From Aulostomus chinensis (taxonomy: Eukaryota > Chordata > Actinopteri > Syngnathiformes > Aulostomidae), in NCBI GenBank assembly GCA_037954235.1, contig JBBMOA010000001.1:62001-126000 (forward strand): a stretch of 64,000 nt of DNA. Direction: 5' to 3'. The translations under genes were made by a program, and so were the position numbers. Within the stretch, counting starts at the first letter, position 1. Each line of letters begins with the position of its first letter. The notes beneath the pieces are model-generated. The model searched no databases. It worked only from the letters and a program-made list of their open reading frames with translations, and was not told the DNA's origin. Of this stretch, positions 11,165 to 21,824 are shown in pieces.

Positions 11165-11184
11165 CAGCGCCACCTACTGGCAGC
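11165..11184 (-). promoter_or_regulatory. CTCF-like motif
   Basis: The minus strand reads GCTGCCAGTAGGTGGCGCTG, a full match to the CCASYAGRKGGCRC consensus. It is only about 160 bp from the opposite-oriented motif at 10985. Confidence 0.45.
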
Positions 11185-12309
11185 AGGAAATGACAGATTT
11201 GACACTGAGATGTCCTCGTCACGGCGTGATGGAGAGTTCTGATGATTCATCAGCACAATCAAACTCTGAGAACTCCTCCCTGCATGGTTGATGAGGGTCA
11301 AAGTTCCCATGTGGCTCACTTCAGGAGGAGGACCAGAGATTTTAGGCTCATGTGAGTGGTTGATTCTAATGTAAGAATAACAGACCACAGACTAGTCAGT
11401 GAATAAAACTGCCGACTTCTTTATAGACAGAAAACGTCAGAAAAACAAAAACAAGTGGTACCAAACCCTTTACATCCACACACATTCAATAAAGGAGTCT
11501 CCCTCCAACCAACAGACAGAAACCAAACCTCAGGAGAATCAGGTTATTGACCTCTTTTGAGTCTTATTTGAAGTTAACCCGACTTATTTGAGTTGAGATT
11601 TAATTTGGTGGCTGGATTTCTATGATTGTTTGTTTACTTCACGGTGTCTATTTGAGTTTCCTCAGTCTAGGTTCTCATTTGATCTTGGTTCAGCCTATTT
11701 TTGAGTTTTAGTTCTACGTTCCCTCTTCCTGTTGGGTTGTTTCACCGGCTCTATCCAAGCTTGAACTCCCTTTCAACAACCCACTCATGTAACACCGATT
11801 TGGCACACAATCAGGAAACGTGAACAAAACAAAGTTATAAAAATAAAACTCAGTGCCAAAGTATTTCAATTTACAACTCAATCTCACAAATCAATAATCA
11901 GAGTCTCTCCCGTTCATCACCAGTCTTTTCGTTCAGTCCGTTATCAGTCCAAAAGAAATTCAAGGTGTCTCTGTGAAACCTGTCAGTTCTGTCCTACCAC
12001 AATCCCACCGTCAGGGTCAGTGTCACCTGGGTGGGTGAGGTTTGCAGCGCCATTTTCCACTCCGACTCTCTCTCTCCTGTGGGTGGCTCGCCATCTTTTC
12101 TCCACAGCGTCAGGTGTGTTCGCACACCAGTGATCCCGCCTACAAAACCTGGCCAAATCCTCGTTCACAACGCAATCAACACAATCCAGAATCATGGACA
12201 GCAGTTGAGTCCAGTGTCTTCTCAAAAAATGAAGGAACCAAGGAGAAGACCTCAAAAGAGTCTGCTTTGTTTACTCTTTCCTCTCTCATTCTCGAGTCGT
12301 CCGTCTGCT

Positions 12310-13610
12310 TTAGTTTAGTTTATTTATATTTGTACAGCACTTTTCATCCAGAGACTGCAACACAAAGTGCTTCACAGAACTGAGAGAAAACAGGCAACAT
12401 TCAATAAAATATAAAACAATACAATAAATACATGTTAAGAACCCGGCCTTCCCAACCCACATGACCACATACATGCACACACTACCCCCCACACACACAC
12501 ACGCATACACACAACCACACACTGACTGTAAGTAGGAACATGGCAGGGCACTGAAAATCCTAGTGAGGAAAGACCACCTATGGGAGCCATCCTCACCAGG
12601 AGGTGCCACAGCCCACAACCACAGGGAGCGCCACCACCCAGACCCCCCGACCCGGACAGACCGGGTACACTCCACATATCATGCAGAGCCCCCCAGCTCT
12701 CCGGGCCTGGACGATCCCAAGGACGACGCCCCCGCAGGCGGACCAGACACACCTCCCAGTGTGGAGGGCTCCCACCAGGAAACACTGGAGCTAAAAACTA
12801 AAAGACTAAAAGAAGGTAGAGTAGGAAAGAACAGAAATTACAATGATATTAAAATATCAGAATGACATAAAATATATATAAAATCTAAAAGTTTAAGAGC
12901 TAATAAAAAAGTAGAATAAAATAATTAAAAGACTAAAGTAACAATAAGATATCGTGATAAAATGAAAGGATAAGAGAGACTAAGTCAGTTAAAAGCTAAG
13001 CTAAAAAGGGAAGTCTTGAGCCTCCTTTTAAAAACATCAACAGTCTCGTGGTCCTGATGTTCTCTGGCAGGCTGTTCCAGAACTTTGGGCCATAATGGCT
13101 GGATGCAGCCTCCCCGTGGGTTTTAGTTCTGACTCTTGGAATGACTAAAAGGCCGGTGCCAGAGGACCTCAGGGTCCGCGAAGGTTGATATGACAAAAGC
13201 AGTTCAGATAAATAAGGTGGGCCAAGACCATTAAGACACTTAAAAACTACTAAAAAAACCTTAAAATTGATCCTGAAACACACGGGGAGCCGATGCAGCG
13301 AATTTAAAACTGGTGTAATGAGCTCCCGCCCTCTGGTCCTCGTCAGCACACGTGCTGCAGAATTCTGGAGTCATTGTAGATTGTAGATGGTTGTTTTGGG
13401 GAGACCAGAGAGCAGCAGGGTACTACAAGAATCTGAACGACTGGAAATAAAAGCATGCATCAGCACCTCCGTGTTGGCCTGAGAGGAACGGGCGATTCTG
13501 GCTCTGTTCTTAAGATGATAAAAACCTCTCTTAGTTATGTTCTTGACGTGTGGAATGAAATTCAGCTCAGAGTCCAAAATGACACCCAGGTTCTTTACAG
13601 ATTGTGAAGG
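12310..13610 (-). pseudogene. L2/Rex-type LINE, C-terminal RT region and 3' UTR
   Basis: On the minus strand, 13577-13371 reads DSELNFIPHVKNITKRGFYHLK and 13349-12996 reads ITPVLNSLHRLPVCFRINFK, FKCLNGLGPPYLSELLL, LVIPRVRTKTHGEA and FWNSLPENIR. This is the well-conserved post-catalytic domain of jockey-superfamily elements in the usual order. Frames change between 13371 and 13349, and the protein decays after 13010. The part down to 12310, with a CA/CCCC-rich block and a terminal TTTATTTATATTTGTACAGC, is the 3' UTR. The copy is 5'-truncated: no catalytic FADD/YADD box is present. Confidence 0.75.
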
Positions 13611-13679
13611 TGATGTGATCCTTTGATGAGTTTAGGATCACTCAGAGATCAAAGACTGAAGCAGGAGATCAATGAACAA

Positions 13680-13740
13680 AATTCAGACATCAAAGACAGA
13701 ATTCAGACATCAAAGACAGAATTCAGACATCAAACACATC
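13680..13740. repeat. 20-bp tandem repeat, three copies
   Basis: The unit ATTCAGACATCAAAGACAGA is repeated about three times. A related phrase occurs near 9350. It is a short local expansion. Confidence 0.8.
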
Positions 13741-13779
13741 CCTGATGGAGGCTACACCCCCCCCCAGACAGTTTCCATT

Positions 13780-13880
13780 TAAGTCGTAAGTTTTATTTGT
13801 ACAGCGCCAAATCACAACAAATGTTATCTCATGACACTTCACAAGTAGAGCAGGTCCAGCGCCTCACTCCTTCAATCAGT
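13780..13880 (-). mobile_element. L2-type LINE 3' terminal fragment
   Basis: TTTTATTTGTACAGCGCCAA and AAATCACAACAAATG followed by GTAGAGCAGGTCCAGC are the reverse complement of the 3' end seen in the plus orientation at 19140-19245. Only the last ~100 bp of the element is present. Confidence 0.6.
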
Positions 13881-13899
13881 TTCTTCTCCGCTTCGAGGA

Positions 13900-14456
13900 C
13901 CCTGACACCCCCCCCCCACACCAGACTCACACCACCACCTGACGACACGCCCCTCAGTGTGACCACAGCAGACGTGAGGAAGACCTTTCAGGGAATCAAC
14001 CCTCGCAAAGCTGCAGGCCCAGACAACATCCCAGGGTGAGGACTGAAGGACTGTGCACAACAGCTGTCCAAGGTGCTGGCGGACATCTTCAACACCTCAC
14101 GGGCGCTGCCATCTGTCCCCACCTGCCTAAAGACTGCCACTATTGTCCCTGTCCCCAAGTGCTCCACAGTGACAGGCCAAAATGACTACCGACCCATTGC
14201 ACTCACCCCAGTAGTCATGAAGTACTTTGAGAGGCTGGTCAAGGCCCACATAGAGGCCTCCATCAATGTCTCTGTGGACCCCCACCAGTACGCCTACAGA
14301 CAACACCGCTCCACTGATGACCCCATTTCACCAGTGGTCCACAGAGCCCTCACCCATCTGGAGAGCAGGAACTCCTATGTCCGCCATCTCTTCCTGGACT
14401 CCTCCTCTGCCTTCAACGCCATCATCTCACATGGGGGACCTGTTCAGTGGACCTGA
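13900..14456 (+). pseudogene. Non-LTR reverse transcriptase fragment, N-terminal part
   Basis: The plus-strand frame reads INPRKAAGPDNIPG, then after a TGA stop at 14037-14039 continues as VLADIFNTSRALPSVPTCLK, TATIVPVPK, NDYRPIALTPVVMKYFERLV, HQYAYRQHRSTDD and LFLDSSSAFNAII. These are the 0-to-4 region motifs of jockey-superfamily RTs in order. LDSSSAFN replaces the expected D-Y/F-SSAFN. The match ends at 14450, before the catalytic YADD box, where unrelated SINE-like sequence starts. It is a truncated copy with a premature stop, and a different family from the two LINEs at 741 and 12310. Confidence 0.8.
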
Positions 14457-14548
14457 GGACTGGTGACCGGTTCAGGGTGAACCCTGCCTCTCACCAAATG
14501 TCACCCCCCCATAACCTTTAACAAATCAGTGGTACAGAAAATGGATGG
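14457..14548 (+). mobile_element. SINE 3' scrap
   Basis: CTGGTGACCGGTTCAGGGTGAACCC..CCTCTC and the trailing ACAGAAAATGGATGGA match the reverse complement of the SINE at 8982-9200. It directly abuts the RT fragment, marking that fragment's 3' break. Confidence 0.5.
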
Positions 14549-14983
14549 AGTGACTGATTCACTGCAGAGGCACAGTGATGTTATTAATGGAGGAGTCTTT
14601 TCATTAAAGACTGAAGCTCCATACAAGACAGAGTCTGTAGACAAGAACATCACAACCTGGGAAGCTCTCACTTCTTTGGACAGACAGCTTTGATTTCAGG
14701 TTCTACCTCTGTAAAATTGAAAGTAAAGTAAATTGAGCACCTGTGAAGGTAAAACTGATGATGTCATGACTTGTTCAGTCCTCCAACGTTAAAGTCCAAC
14801 AAGCTTTTGATTGGCTCTGATTCTCTGTGGCAAAATCCTACAAGAGGAAACAGAAAATCTTGAGGTTGTCTCACTTTTTTTTAAAGAAACTCAGCACAGG
14901 ACAGTGATAGGAGGCTTGTTTCCTAAATGTGGGCTTCACCTCCACTGTTGTCCACATTTAAATGCTGGCTGATGCTGGTCCCC

Positions 14984-15055
14984 TGTTGAAACCTGGACCA
15001 GACCAGGGACCTTCAGACCTTCAGTCTAACGCTGTTCCAGCATTGGATGAAAGAG
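14984..15055 (-). pseudogene. tRNA-Phe(GAA) remnant
   Basis: On the minus strand GCGTTAGACTGAAGGTCTGA is a clear Phe anticodon arm, followed by AGGTCCCTGGTCTGGTCC, a damaged T arm. The D arm and A box are not recognisable and the acceptor does not pair. It is the inverted twin of 22844-22915. Confidence 0.7.
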
Positions 15056-15338
15056 ACTGGTGCTCTCGTCTTCTTCAACATTGACTTGTTCTATCAGGAA
15101 AAGAGAATCTGAGCTTGGATGTCATTTAGCAGTCAAAGGCTTGTTAAACTGGTAAACATCAGCTGGTGTTCACTCTGATGATGTAGCGATGGTCTGGATT
15201 CTTCCTTCTGGAGCACCAAGCTGCTGGGAAGAAGCCTGATGATGTCAGAGTTGTGTTCAGTGGCTCCTGCTGGGTCCATTTCTGACAAATGGGCTCCAAA
15301 GAGTTCATCTGTTTCAGAGGTCAGGGTTGCTGTCTGCA

Positions 15339-15420
15339 GACGAGGTGGCCGAGTGGTTAAGGCGATGGACTGCTAATCCATTGTGCTCTGCACGCGTGGG
15401 TTCGAATCCCATCCTCGCCG
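15339..15420 (+). tRNA. tRNA-Ser (anticodon GCT)
   Basis: This is an 82-nt class II tRNA with a long variable arm. The anticodon loop CTGCTAA places GCT at 15372-15374, decoding AGC/AGU. The A box (TGGCCGAGTGG) and B box (GGTTCGAATCC) are canonical, so Pol III transcription is plausible. The acceptor GACGAGG pairs with CCTCGCC except for one A-C mismatch at position 2. There is no CCA at the end, as expected for a eukaryotic gene. It is the better preserved of the two GCT copies in this cluster. Confidence 0.93.
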
Positions 15421-16104
15421 CAAGTGTCTCTAGTTTCTGCTCCTAGATTATGGAATTACTGTGAGGCTTTTAACTGACACAGATACCAGTTGAGTCAACT
15501 TCCCTTTCATAACCTGACCAAAACAACTCTGAAATCCAGAGCTCGCATGTGTCAATCACCTCTGGAGAAGGTCCCGCCCCCTTAGAGCCATAAATCCTCC
15601 CATCAGTGAAGAAAACTGAAGACGCCTCTTGGATGAGCGCTGAAGCGTCTTCTAGAAACCTGAAACAGTCCACTTAGTACGTTTAAATAATTCTACAATC
15701 CTACAGTTTCATTGAGCTTTTGTCCAAAGCCACGTGCATGTATCACATGTATATAATATATATGTGACACTCTTTCATCTACTCATTAACCAAAAATGCA
15801 GTCTAATTCCAGTAAATTTGTGCAGAAGAAAACGTTATTTGTGCTGCTTCTTTATTTATTTATTTAGTTTAGTTCGTATTTTTTAATGTATTTTCTTTCA
15901 GTTCACATTTTGTCCATTAACTTCATAATCAGAGTTGCCATCTCATCACATGACTAAAGTCTGGGTTCTGTCGTGGTGGTAAAATATCCTTCCATGCCCC
16001 TCACTAGTTTGCACACAGAAAAGCATTTTTTACTGGTTTCAGATCTCTTAGCTTGTTCGCTCTCTTAAACCAGCTGTGGCAGCTTTCATTGTGTGATCGT
16101 TGTC
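15421..16104. other. Intergenic, no gene seen
   Basis: The DNA just after tRNA-Ser lacks an obvious run of four or more T within the first 30 bp. The rest is anonymous with AT-rich patches (near 15740-15900). Confidence 0.4.
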
Positions 16105-16478
16105 GTCATCTTCCACTTATTCCTTACTAGTAAGGGTCGCGGGGTGTAGAGCCTATACCAGCATCTACGGGCAAGAGGCGGGGTTCACCCTGGACAGGTC
16201 GCCAGTCCATCACAGGGCCAACACACAGAGACAAACAACCATTCGCACTCACATTCATACCTACAGTCAATTTAGAGTATCAATCAGCCTCGTCCCCAAA
16301 TTGCATGTCTTTGGATGGTGGGAGGAAGCTGGAGTACCAGAGAGAACCCACACAGGAACAGGGAGAACATGGAGACTCACACAGAAAGATACTGTGCCAG
16401 AGCTGGGACTCGAACCCGGAACCTTTTTGCTGTGAGGCCACAGTGCTGACCACTGCACCACTGCACCACCGTGCACCC
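16105..16478 (-). mobile_element. Near full-length tRNA-headed SINE
   Basis: On the minus strand the head begins near 16478 with GGTGCAGTGGTGCAGTGGTC, an A-box-like region, followed about 30 bases later by GGTTCCGGGTTCGAGTCCCA with a perfect B box at 16417-16407. The body then runs through ACATGCAATTTGGGGACGAG, CTCTAAATTGACTGTAGG and GGCGACCTGTCCAGGGTGAA to a tail near 16105. This is the abundant teleost SINE-like element, recognised from memory without a name. It is the only copy in the window retaining both promoter boxes. Confidence 0.75.
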
Positions 16479-16479
16479 C

Positions 16480-17690
16480 TCATTGTATGATTTATTTTGA
16501 AATATAAATATGGAACAGAACCATTGGAATAAGATGTCAGGACATTTGAAGGAATGTCAATCTCCTGTTGAAATGTTGCAGTGTGCAGCTGAGGCTCTCT
16601 GGCAGTGGCACCAGGAGCCCCAATGGCAGAACCTGGACCCTCCTGGAGGAGAACCACAGGTGAGTGCCTTCTTGGCTCCAGATTGATGGAAATCAAGTGT
16701 CTGAGGCTGTTAGCAGCCATTAAGTTGATCTGGTTGGCACTGGTATTTGTTCTTGCTGCAGCTCAGGAGTGATTCAGGAGAAGAGTTTCAGAACAGCCAA
16801 GGTTGGGGACTGGAATTTTAAAATTTCCCCTGGAACCAGACAACCTTGGGAGGTAAAACCTCCAATCCTAGCCACTCAGATGCAGCAGCAGAAGAAGCTG
16901 TCATCCACCCTGACAGTCAGAGCATCAAGTCAAGGAAACATCACCATCTTGTAGTTCCAAACCTTCACCTGTCAGATTCAGCTACTTCTTATTGTGGGAC
17001 TTTAAACTTGAACACAATGGAATTTGGACAAGGAGTTTTCCTTCCAGTCCAAACATCATCGTCCAGCCTCCAACCAGAGGTCCATCAGTTATCATGGAGC
17101 CACAGGTGGAGTCTGGATTCTTTTCTAGAATGAGACGGCAATGACAGTCCTGCCAAGTGACATCACTGACATGACTGGATGACTTCAGTCACGTGACTGG
17201 ATGACTTCAGTCACATGACTAGATGACAGTGTAGATGCAAATGTAGAGGTTGGGGAAATCGTCTCTGAGAATCCAGCTTGAACCCACAGCCTCCTTGTTT
17301 TCCAAAAACCCAAACAGCGACCATCAGTCTCCCTCCAATCCTGTACTTGGGTAAACAACAAAAACAGAGTAAAAGTCTCTGGCAACATATTTGTTTCCTG
17401 TAGGGTTTCTTCATGTATGTGTGGTGTACCTTCTCTCCCAGAGGACTGCCATCTTTGTTCTGTGGGCTGACATGTTTTAGTGTCAGCACAGGTCATAGCG
17501 CTGAGACTGAACTCTCATTCTCCTCCAAGTAGTATTTCCACCTCACACTCCTGCAGATATTCAAGTGAACAGGGAACACAAATTTATGCTCAACTTCTCC
17601 TGTGTATTCATCCACAGTCACTAAACAACAACCAAACCAAACAAAAGGGGGTTTGCTAGCATGGCGATCAGCTGTAGTTCACCATCTTAT
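16480..17690. other. Anonymous intergenic sequence
   Basis: Only short frames occur and none resembles a known family. A tandem repeat of about 22 bp (17165-17228) is the only structure seen. Confidence 0.35.
17165..17228. repeat. 22-bp tandem repeat containing CACGTG/CACATG
   Basis: The unit TGACTGGATGACTTCAGTCA is repeated about 2.5 times with C-rich spacers. One copy carries the E-box CACGTG and the other CACATG. Confidence 0.7.
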
Positions 17691-17694
17691 CCAG

Positions 17695-17955
17695 GTCACA
17701 TGACTCAGGAGTAGCATGGCCGTCTGGCAACCAAAGGGTGGCTGGTTTGATCCTCACTTTCTCCAGTGACCATGTCAAAGTGTCCTTGAGTGAGATACTG
17801 AACCCCTAAATACTTCTGATGAGTAGGTTGGCTCCTTGCATGGCAGCCTTCAGCATCAGTGTGTGAGTGTGTGAATGAGAGGACATTGTTCAGCTCCTTG
17901 AGTGCTGCTGAGGTAGAAAGGCTCTGTACAAACTGAGTCCTTTTACCATTTCTTT
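17695..17955 (+). mobile_element. tRNA-derived SINE, second family
   Basis: The phrases GTGGCTGGTTTGATCC (B-box-like), CCAGTGACCATGTCAAAGTG, TCCTTGAGTGAGATACTGAA, TTGCATGGCAGCC and GAAAGGCTCTGTACAAAC, ending in CCATTT, are in the order of a very common teleost SINE-like repeat. A box quality is weak. A reverse partial copy lies at 23110-23235. Confidence 0.65.
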
Positions 17956-18090
17956 CCTGCTTCTAGCAGCGCTGTTGTCACTTCCTGTGACCGTGGAGGG
18001 AAGGGGTCCCCCTTCAGAATAAGTTTGATATCATTGTTACTTCCTCTTCAACATGCCTTTAGCAGACCAACTCAGAGAGCAGCACAGTGA

Positions 18091-18172
18091 GGTAGTGTGG
18101 CCGAGCGGTCGAAGGCGCTGGATTAAGGCTCCAGTCTCTAAGGAGGCGTGGGTTCAAATCCCACCACTGCCA
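18091..18172 (+). tRNA. tRNA-Leu (anticodon AAG)
   Basis: This is an 82-nt class II tRNA. The acceptor GGTAGTG pairs fully with CACTGCC, with A as discriminator. The A box TGGCCGAGCGG is canonical; the B box reads GGTTCAAATCC. The anticodon loop TTAAGGC gives AAG at 18125-18127. The long variable arm (CTCTAAGGAG) is present. This is the best-formed tRNA in the window and probably functional. Confidence 0.95.
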
Positions 18173-18244
18173 TCATGTCCCAGGTCACTGGAGAGGTGTG
18201 GCTCTCACAGCCTTTCCTTTCACTTCCACAGGTATCTTCAAACC

Positions 18245-19245
18245 TGTGACCAAAAGAAGAAGTAGGTCCTGAAAACTCTCCAGCTGGTCCAGAACGCTGC
18301 GGCCCGCGTGTTGACTAGAACTAGTAGACAGTACTCCTGTACTGGCTTCTCTGCATGGCTACCTGTCAAATTTAGGATAGAATTCTAAATTCTCCTTCTA
18401 CCATCAAAGTCTTCAACAGTCAGGCTCCTTCCTACCTGACAGAGCTCCTAGTCCCCTATTATCCAGCTAGAACCCTTCGCTCCCAGGATGCAGGGTTACT
18501 GGTGGTTCCTAGAGTTCTAAAAGTAGACTGGGAGCCAGAGCCTTCAGCTATCAGGCTCCCCTCCAGTGGAACCATCTCCCAGTTTCAGTCCAGGATGCAG
18601 ACACCCTCTCGACCTTTAAGAGCGGACTAAAGACCTTCCTTTTTGATCAGGCTTATAGTTGGGCTGCTGAGGGTGGCCCTTAGATATGCTGCTATAGGCT
18701 TAGGCTGCTGGGGGATCTCCCATGGTGCACTGGGCTTCTCTCTACTCCTCTCTGTCCTCCTTTATTTGTCATTTATAAATCATACTCAGATGTGTCACTA
18801 ACTCCCTCTCCCTTCATCCCAGATGTCGGTGCTGCTGGAGGAGGCTGCAGACCTGAAGAGGCTCAAGCTGCCACCCGTAGCTCCACCTGCTCACCGTCTG
18901 TCCATCAGTCTCTTCACTTCTCTCTCTCTTTATCTCTGTCCCTCTCTTTCCTTCTGTATATCTGTCTTCCTCCATTCTCTGTCTTTGTCTCTGCCCCACT
19001 CTCCTGCTCTCTTTCCCCCCAACCGGTCAAAGCAGAAGGCCATCCCCACTGATCCTGGATCTGCTCGATGTTCCTGCCTGTTAAAAGGAAGGTTTTTGTC
19101 ACCACTGTTGAAGGATGTGCTGCTGGTGGAGAACTGTTGGGTGGAGGTTCATTGAAGGAGTTTGGTGCTGGACCTGCTCTACTAGAGTCATGAGAGAACT
19201 TTGTTGTGATTTGGTTCAATACAAATAAAACTGACTTGACTTGAC
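18245..19245 (+). pseudogene. L2-type LINE, C-terminal fragment with complete 3' end
   Basis: VLKTLQLVQNAAARVLTRTS at about 18262-18320 is the standard L2 post-RT motif. Downstream stops and frame changes are frequent, though APRMQGYWW, PPVEPSPS and LLLENCWVEVH-like scraps keep the family's order. The 3' end is intact: GTTGTGATTTGGTTCAATAC, AAATAAAACTGACTTGACTT. This copy anchors the identification of the reversed 3' ends at 741, 13780, 27115 and 28325. Confidence 0.75.
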
Positions 19246-19344
19246 TACATCTATATACATGTACATCTCTATATTATCTTTACATCTCTATAACAACATC
19301 TTGTCTTATTATGGCAAAAGGTTTCTGAGGTTTGTACAGTAACT

Positions 19345-19357
19345 TGGGGGGGGGGGG
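19345..19357. repeat. Poly-G run
   Basis: A run of about 12 G. Similar runs occur at 353, 3988, 6992 and 21063, and a C run near 13905. Confidence 0.9.
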
Positions 19358-19619
19358 GTACCACAGCATTAGCTGTTTCCCATGGACTCTGCATCATTCA
19401 CAACTCCTAAGCAGGTTACTAAAACAATATTATGAAGAATAATAATCATTTACAATATTTTCATAAAGCAGCAAACCGACAGATCCTTGTCCCTGATTCT
19501 TCTGTCTCTGCCCTCCATGCAGGTCCTACCTCAGACGGTGCTCACAGTGGTTCTCAGTGAGCTCAGGGAGCTTGTGAGGATAACCAGACACATGAAAAAC
19601 TAGAGGGAACATTGGCTGG

Positions 19620-20230
19620 AGCTCAGTGTCTCCTGATGTACATGGCAGGGCAGCTGCTGCTGATGTCATCAAAATGAGCCCTGGAATCACAAGGTTTGCT
19701 GTGACGAGAGGCACTGACATAGAGACATGTTTGGAGCTGTTTATGGTTGATGGTTCTGTTCATGCCACTGTCACTAAAAAGAGTCAGCATTGCTGTGACA
19801 AACCTCAAAGGAAAAGAAGTCCATGGTGACAAGTGGAAAGACATTGATGAGGGACACCTGGATGCTTCTGTTGGTGTCCTTCTTCTTCCTGGAGTGTTCA
19901 GATCCTGCAGTGAGGCCACTGATCGTCTCTGGGACGCATCGACAGGCAGAAATATTTTCCGGGCCACAAGGCCACTTCAGAACTTTCAACGAACATCAAG
20001 AGTCCTCAGATTTGACGACAGAGACACCGGAGCAAGAACTGACAAGCTTGCCCCCATTGGGGATGTCTGGGAAAGATGGGTGCAGCTCCTTGCACCAACA
20101 TTCAACCCAGGGCCAGAGGTGAGAGTGGATGAACGTCTTGTCCCTTTCTGAGGAAAATGCCCCTTCCAGCAGTCCATGCCCAGTAACCAGGAAGGACGGC
20201 AGAGCAGAGTTTGTGTTCTGGCCTGTTCTG
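19620..20230 (+). pseudogene. piggyBac-type transposase remnant
   Basis: Frame one reads ITRFAVTRGTDIETCLELFM. After a frame change, another frame reads NLKGKEVHGDKWKDIDEGHL, LLLPGVFRS, SEATDRLWD, NIFRATRPLQNFQRTSRVLR, FDDRDTGARTDKLAPI and NPGPEVRVDERLVPF. This is the N-terminal half of the DDE transposase of PGBD-like elements in the correct order, including the DE(R/Q)LVPF segment with a catalytic aspartate. A TGA replaces the next codon at 20149-20151, the following GKCPFQQSMPS still matches, and then the family signal is lost. So it is 3'-truncated with at least one frameshift and one stop. No terminal repeats were found. Confidence 0.85.
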
Positions 20231-20544
20231 CTTTTCATTTAGTGTTTATATTAAAGTTCTGTTGCTGAAAGAAAGACTTTTATGCCAAACCCAAAGGTTC
20301 ATTTTATCATTTTTTTAATTGAAATCAAGGGTTTACTGACTAAAAAAAGGTCCAGAGGCCCACAACAAAATATTCAAATCAATATTTCCATGGATAAGGA
20401 AGCCTAACAAGGAAACCAAGAGATGGAAACAACTTGGAGGATAGCAAATTGTTTTTAGTGAATTTTACAGCTGATTGAAGATGTGGGTCAAAACTGACCG
20501 TTACCATAGAGATGGGAACAGAAAACTCAAATGGAAGCTCAAAA

Positions 20545-20617
20545 GGGGACTGAGCTCCAATGGTAGAGTGCTAGCTTAGCATGTGAGAGGTAGAGGGATC
20601 GATGCCCTCATTCTCCA
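20545..20617 (+). tRNA. tRNA-Ala (anticodon AGC), somewhat degenerate
   Basis: The 73-nt sequence matches tRNA-Ala(AGC) throughout: loop TTAGCAT with AGC at 20578-20580, AGAGGTAGAGGGATCGATGC and the acceptor end TTCTCCA. The B box GGGATCGATGCC is good. The A box is altered (GAGCTCCAATGG). One acceptor pair (C6-T67) and one anticodon-stem pair (A-G) are broken. It may be a pseudogene or a recently decaying gene. Confidence 0.7.
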
Positions 20618-20740
20618 GAATACTTCAGCTTGTTCTGTTGATCAGAGGAGCTGCTGGGTGATGAATGCTGATGTTTGTCCACTGGTGTGATAAAGTGTCC
20701 CCTGTTACTGAGATGAGGATGAACACCTGCTCAGGTCCAC

Positions 20741-21820
20741 ATGTGTGTGTCCTCACTCCTCCGTCCTCCTGCTGCCCTCAGAATACAGACACAATTCAAC
20801 CTGGCAAGTTTGGAGCATAGAAGTGCTCCTGAAGAGATGTGTGTCAGCCCACAGCTGGCTGTTCTTACCTGGAACCTCAAGATGAAACTGCTTCCACAGA
20901 TTGGAAATGAATCTGATGTTGACTTTTGGACAAATCACCTGTTCATCAGTTCATCATCACTTCCATCCATTTCTGCTGCTTATCTTGTTATAGAAAGGAG
21001 TCTATCTGCTGTGTGACGGAGGCAGTTACTGTGAGCTGCTGCATGTCTCAGTGTGTGTGTGTGGGGGGGGGGCTGTGTGTGACTGGTCGGCTGCCAAGGA
21101 TTATTGATGAGATCAATCATGATCAGCTCAGAGATCACGGCACAGAAGAAGGAGACTTTTTGATTTTTGGGGGTTCAGTTTCTAAGTCAGACACATCATC
21201 ACAATTTGAAGTTTTCCTCCAGTAAAAAACAAAACAACACAAAACCAAACAAAAACATGATTTGACTTTTGATGTCTACATTTTTTGAAATTGTGAGTCC
21301 AACAAGCAGGAGGCCGTTTGAGCTTGGAAACTGTGAAGCATCACCAGTAACTGCTGGTTAATTTACAGTTGTTTCCTCCAAAAAGTTTAAAATGAACTCA
21401 ATGCTGAATCCCTCGTCGTCATCACTGAGCTGCAGAATTGGTCCATGCAGGAGGCTGAGCAGGTCTTCCTCTCTGGTCCAGTGTCTCAGCACAGGTCAGA
21501 GTAGAGAATTAAAACATGAACACAAATCTTTATCAGCTATTTACTGACATCAGTGACTACCTTCAAGTAAGAGTGTTAGTGAATGGACCCTTTTTAAAGT
21601 TTATGTTATAATGTTTGAAAAATGATGCTCACAAAAACACTATAAAAGTGTTTGTGGTAAAATGATTCAGTAGATTTTATTGCCATTTTAAGAGTTCAAG
21701 CGTATTTTGGTGACATTGTTTGATGTCATGACTCACAGTTACTTTAGCAGGACCATCGTGACATGAAATCTTCCTCATCATCCCATATTGACCCTCAACC
21801 CCTCACACAGAACCAGGAGC
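20741..21820. other. Anonymous sequence
   Basis: No recognisable gene. A GT/G-rich stretch lies at 21050-21075. The A-rich segment near 21220-21260 (AAACAAAACAACACAAAACC) is low complexity. Confidence 0.35.
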
Positions 21821-21824
21821 CCTC

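Larger units (their letters stand above)
9311..12309. other. Gene-poor stretch, probably repeat-derived
   Basis: I find no convincing protein gene or RNA. The phrase GAGAACAGGACCCAAATACAG near 10240 and the A/G-rich stretch after it look like a dispersed teleost repeat, but I cannot name it. CTCF-like motifs at 10985 and 11165 and a second copy of the repeat seen at 9205 lie inside. 11400-12300 is anonymous. Confidence 0.3.
14720..15420 (-). repeat. Segmental duplicate of the tRNA Ser/Phe locus (inverted partner 22464-23105)
   Basis: The reverse complement matches 22464-23105 almost continuously, including the tRNA-Ser gene, a remnant of tRNA-Phe and unique intergenic DNA such as CAAATGGGCTCCAAAGAGTT and CTGGAGCACCAAGCTGCTGG. 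Small indels separate the two. The distal part also matches 27920-28045 beside tRNA-Phe and tRNA-Lys, so three versions of this block exist. Confidence 0.85.

Noticed and set aside
12435..12865. Overlapping open frames in the C- and G-rich block at 12435-12865 on both strands.
   Set aside because: No protein similarity is visible; the block lies inside the 3' UTR of the LINE fragment at 12310-13610.
14033..14042. The possibility that the reverse transcriptase at 13900-14456 is intact.
   Set aside because: A TGA sits in the conserved region after PDNIPG, the catalytic YADD part is missing, and a SINE scrap follows at once.
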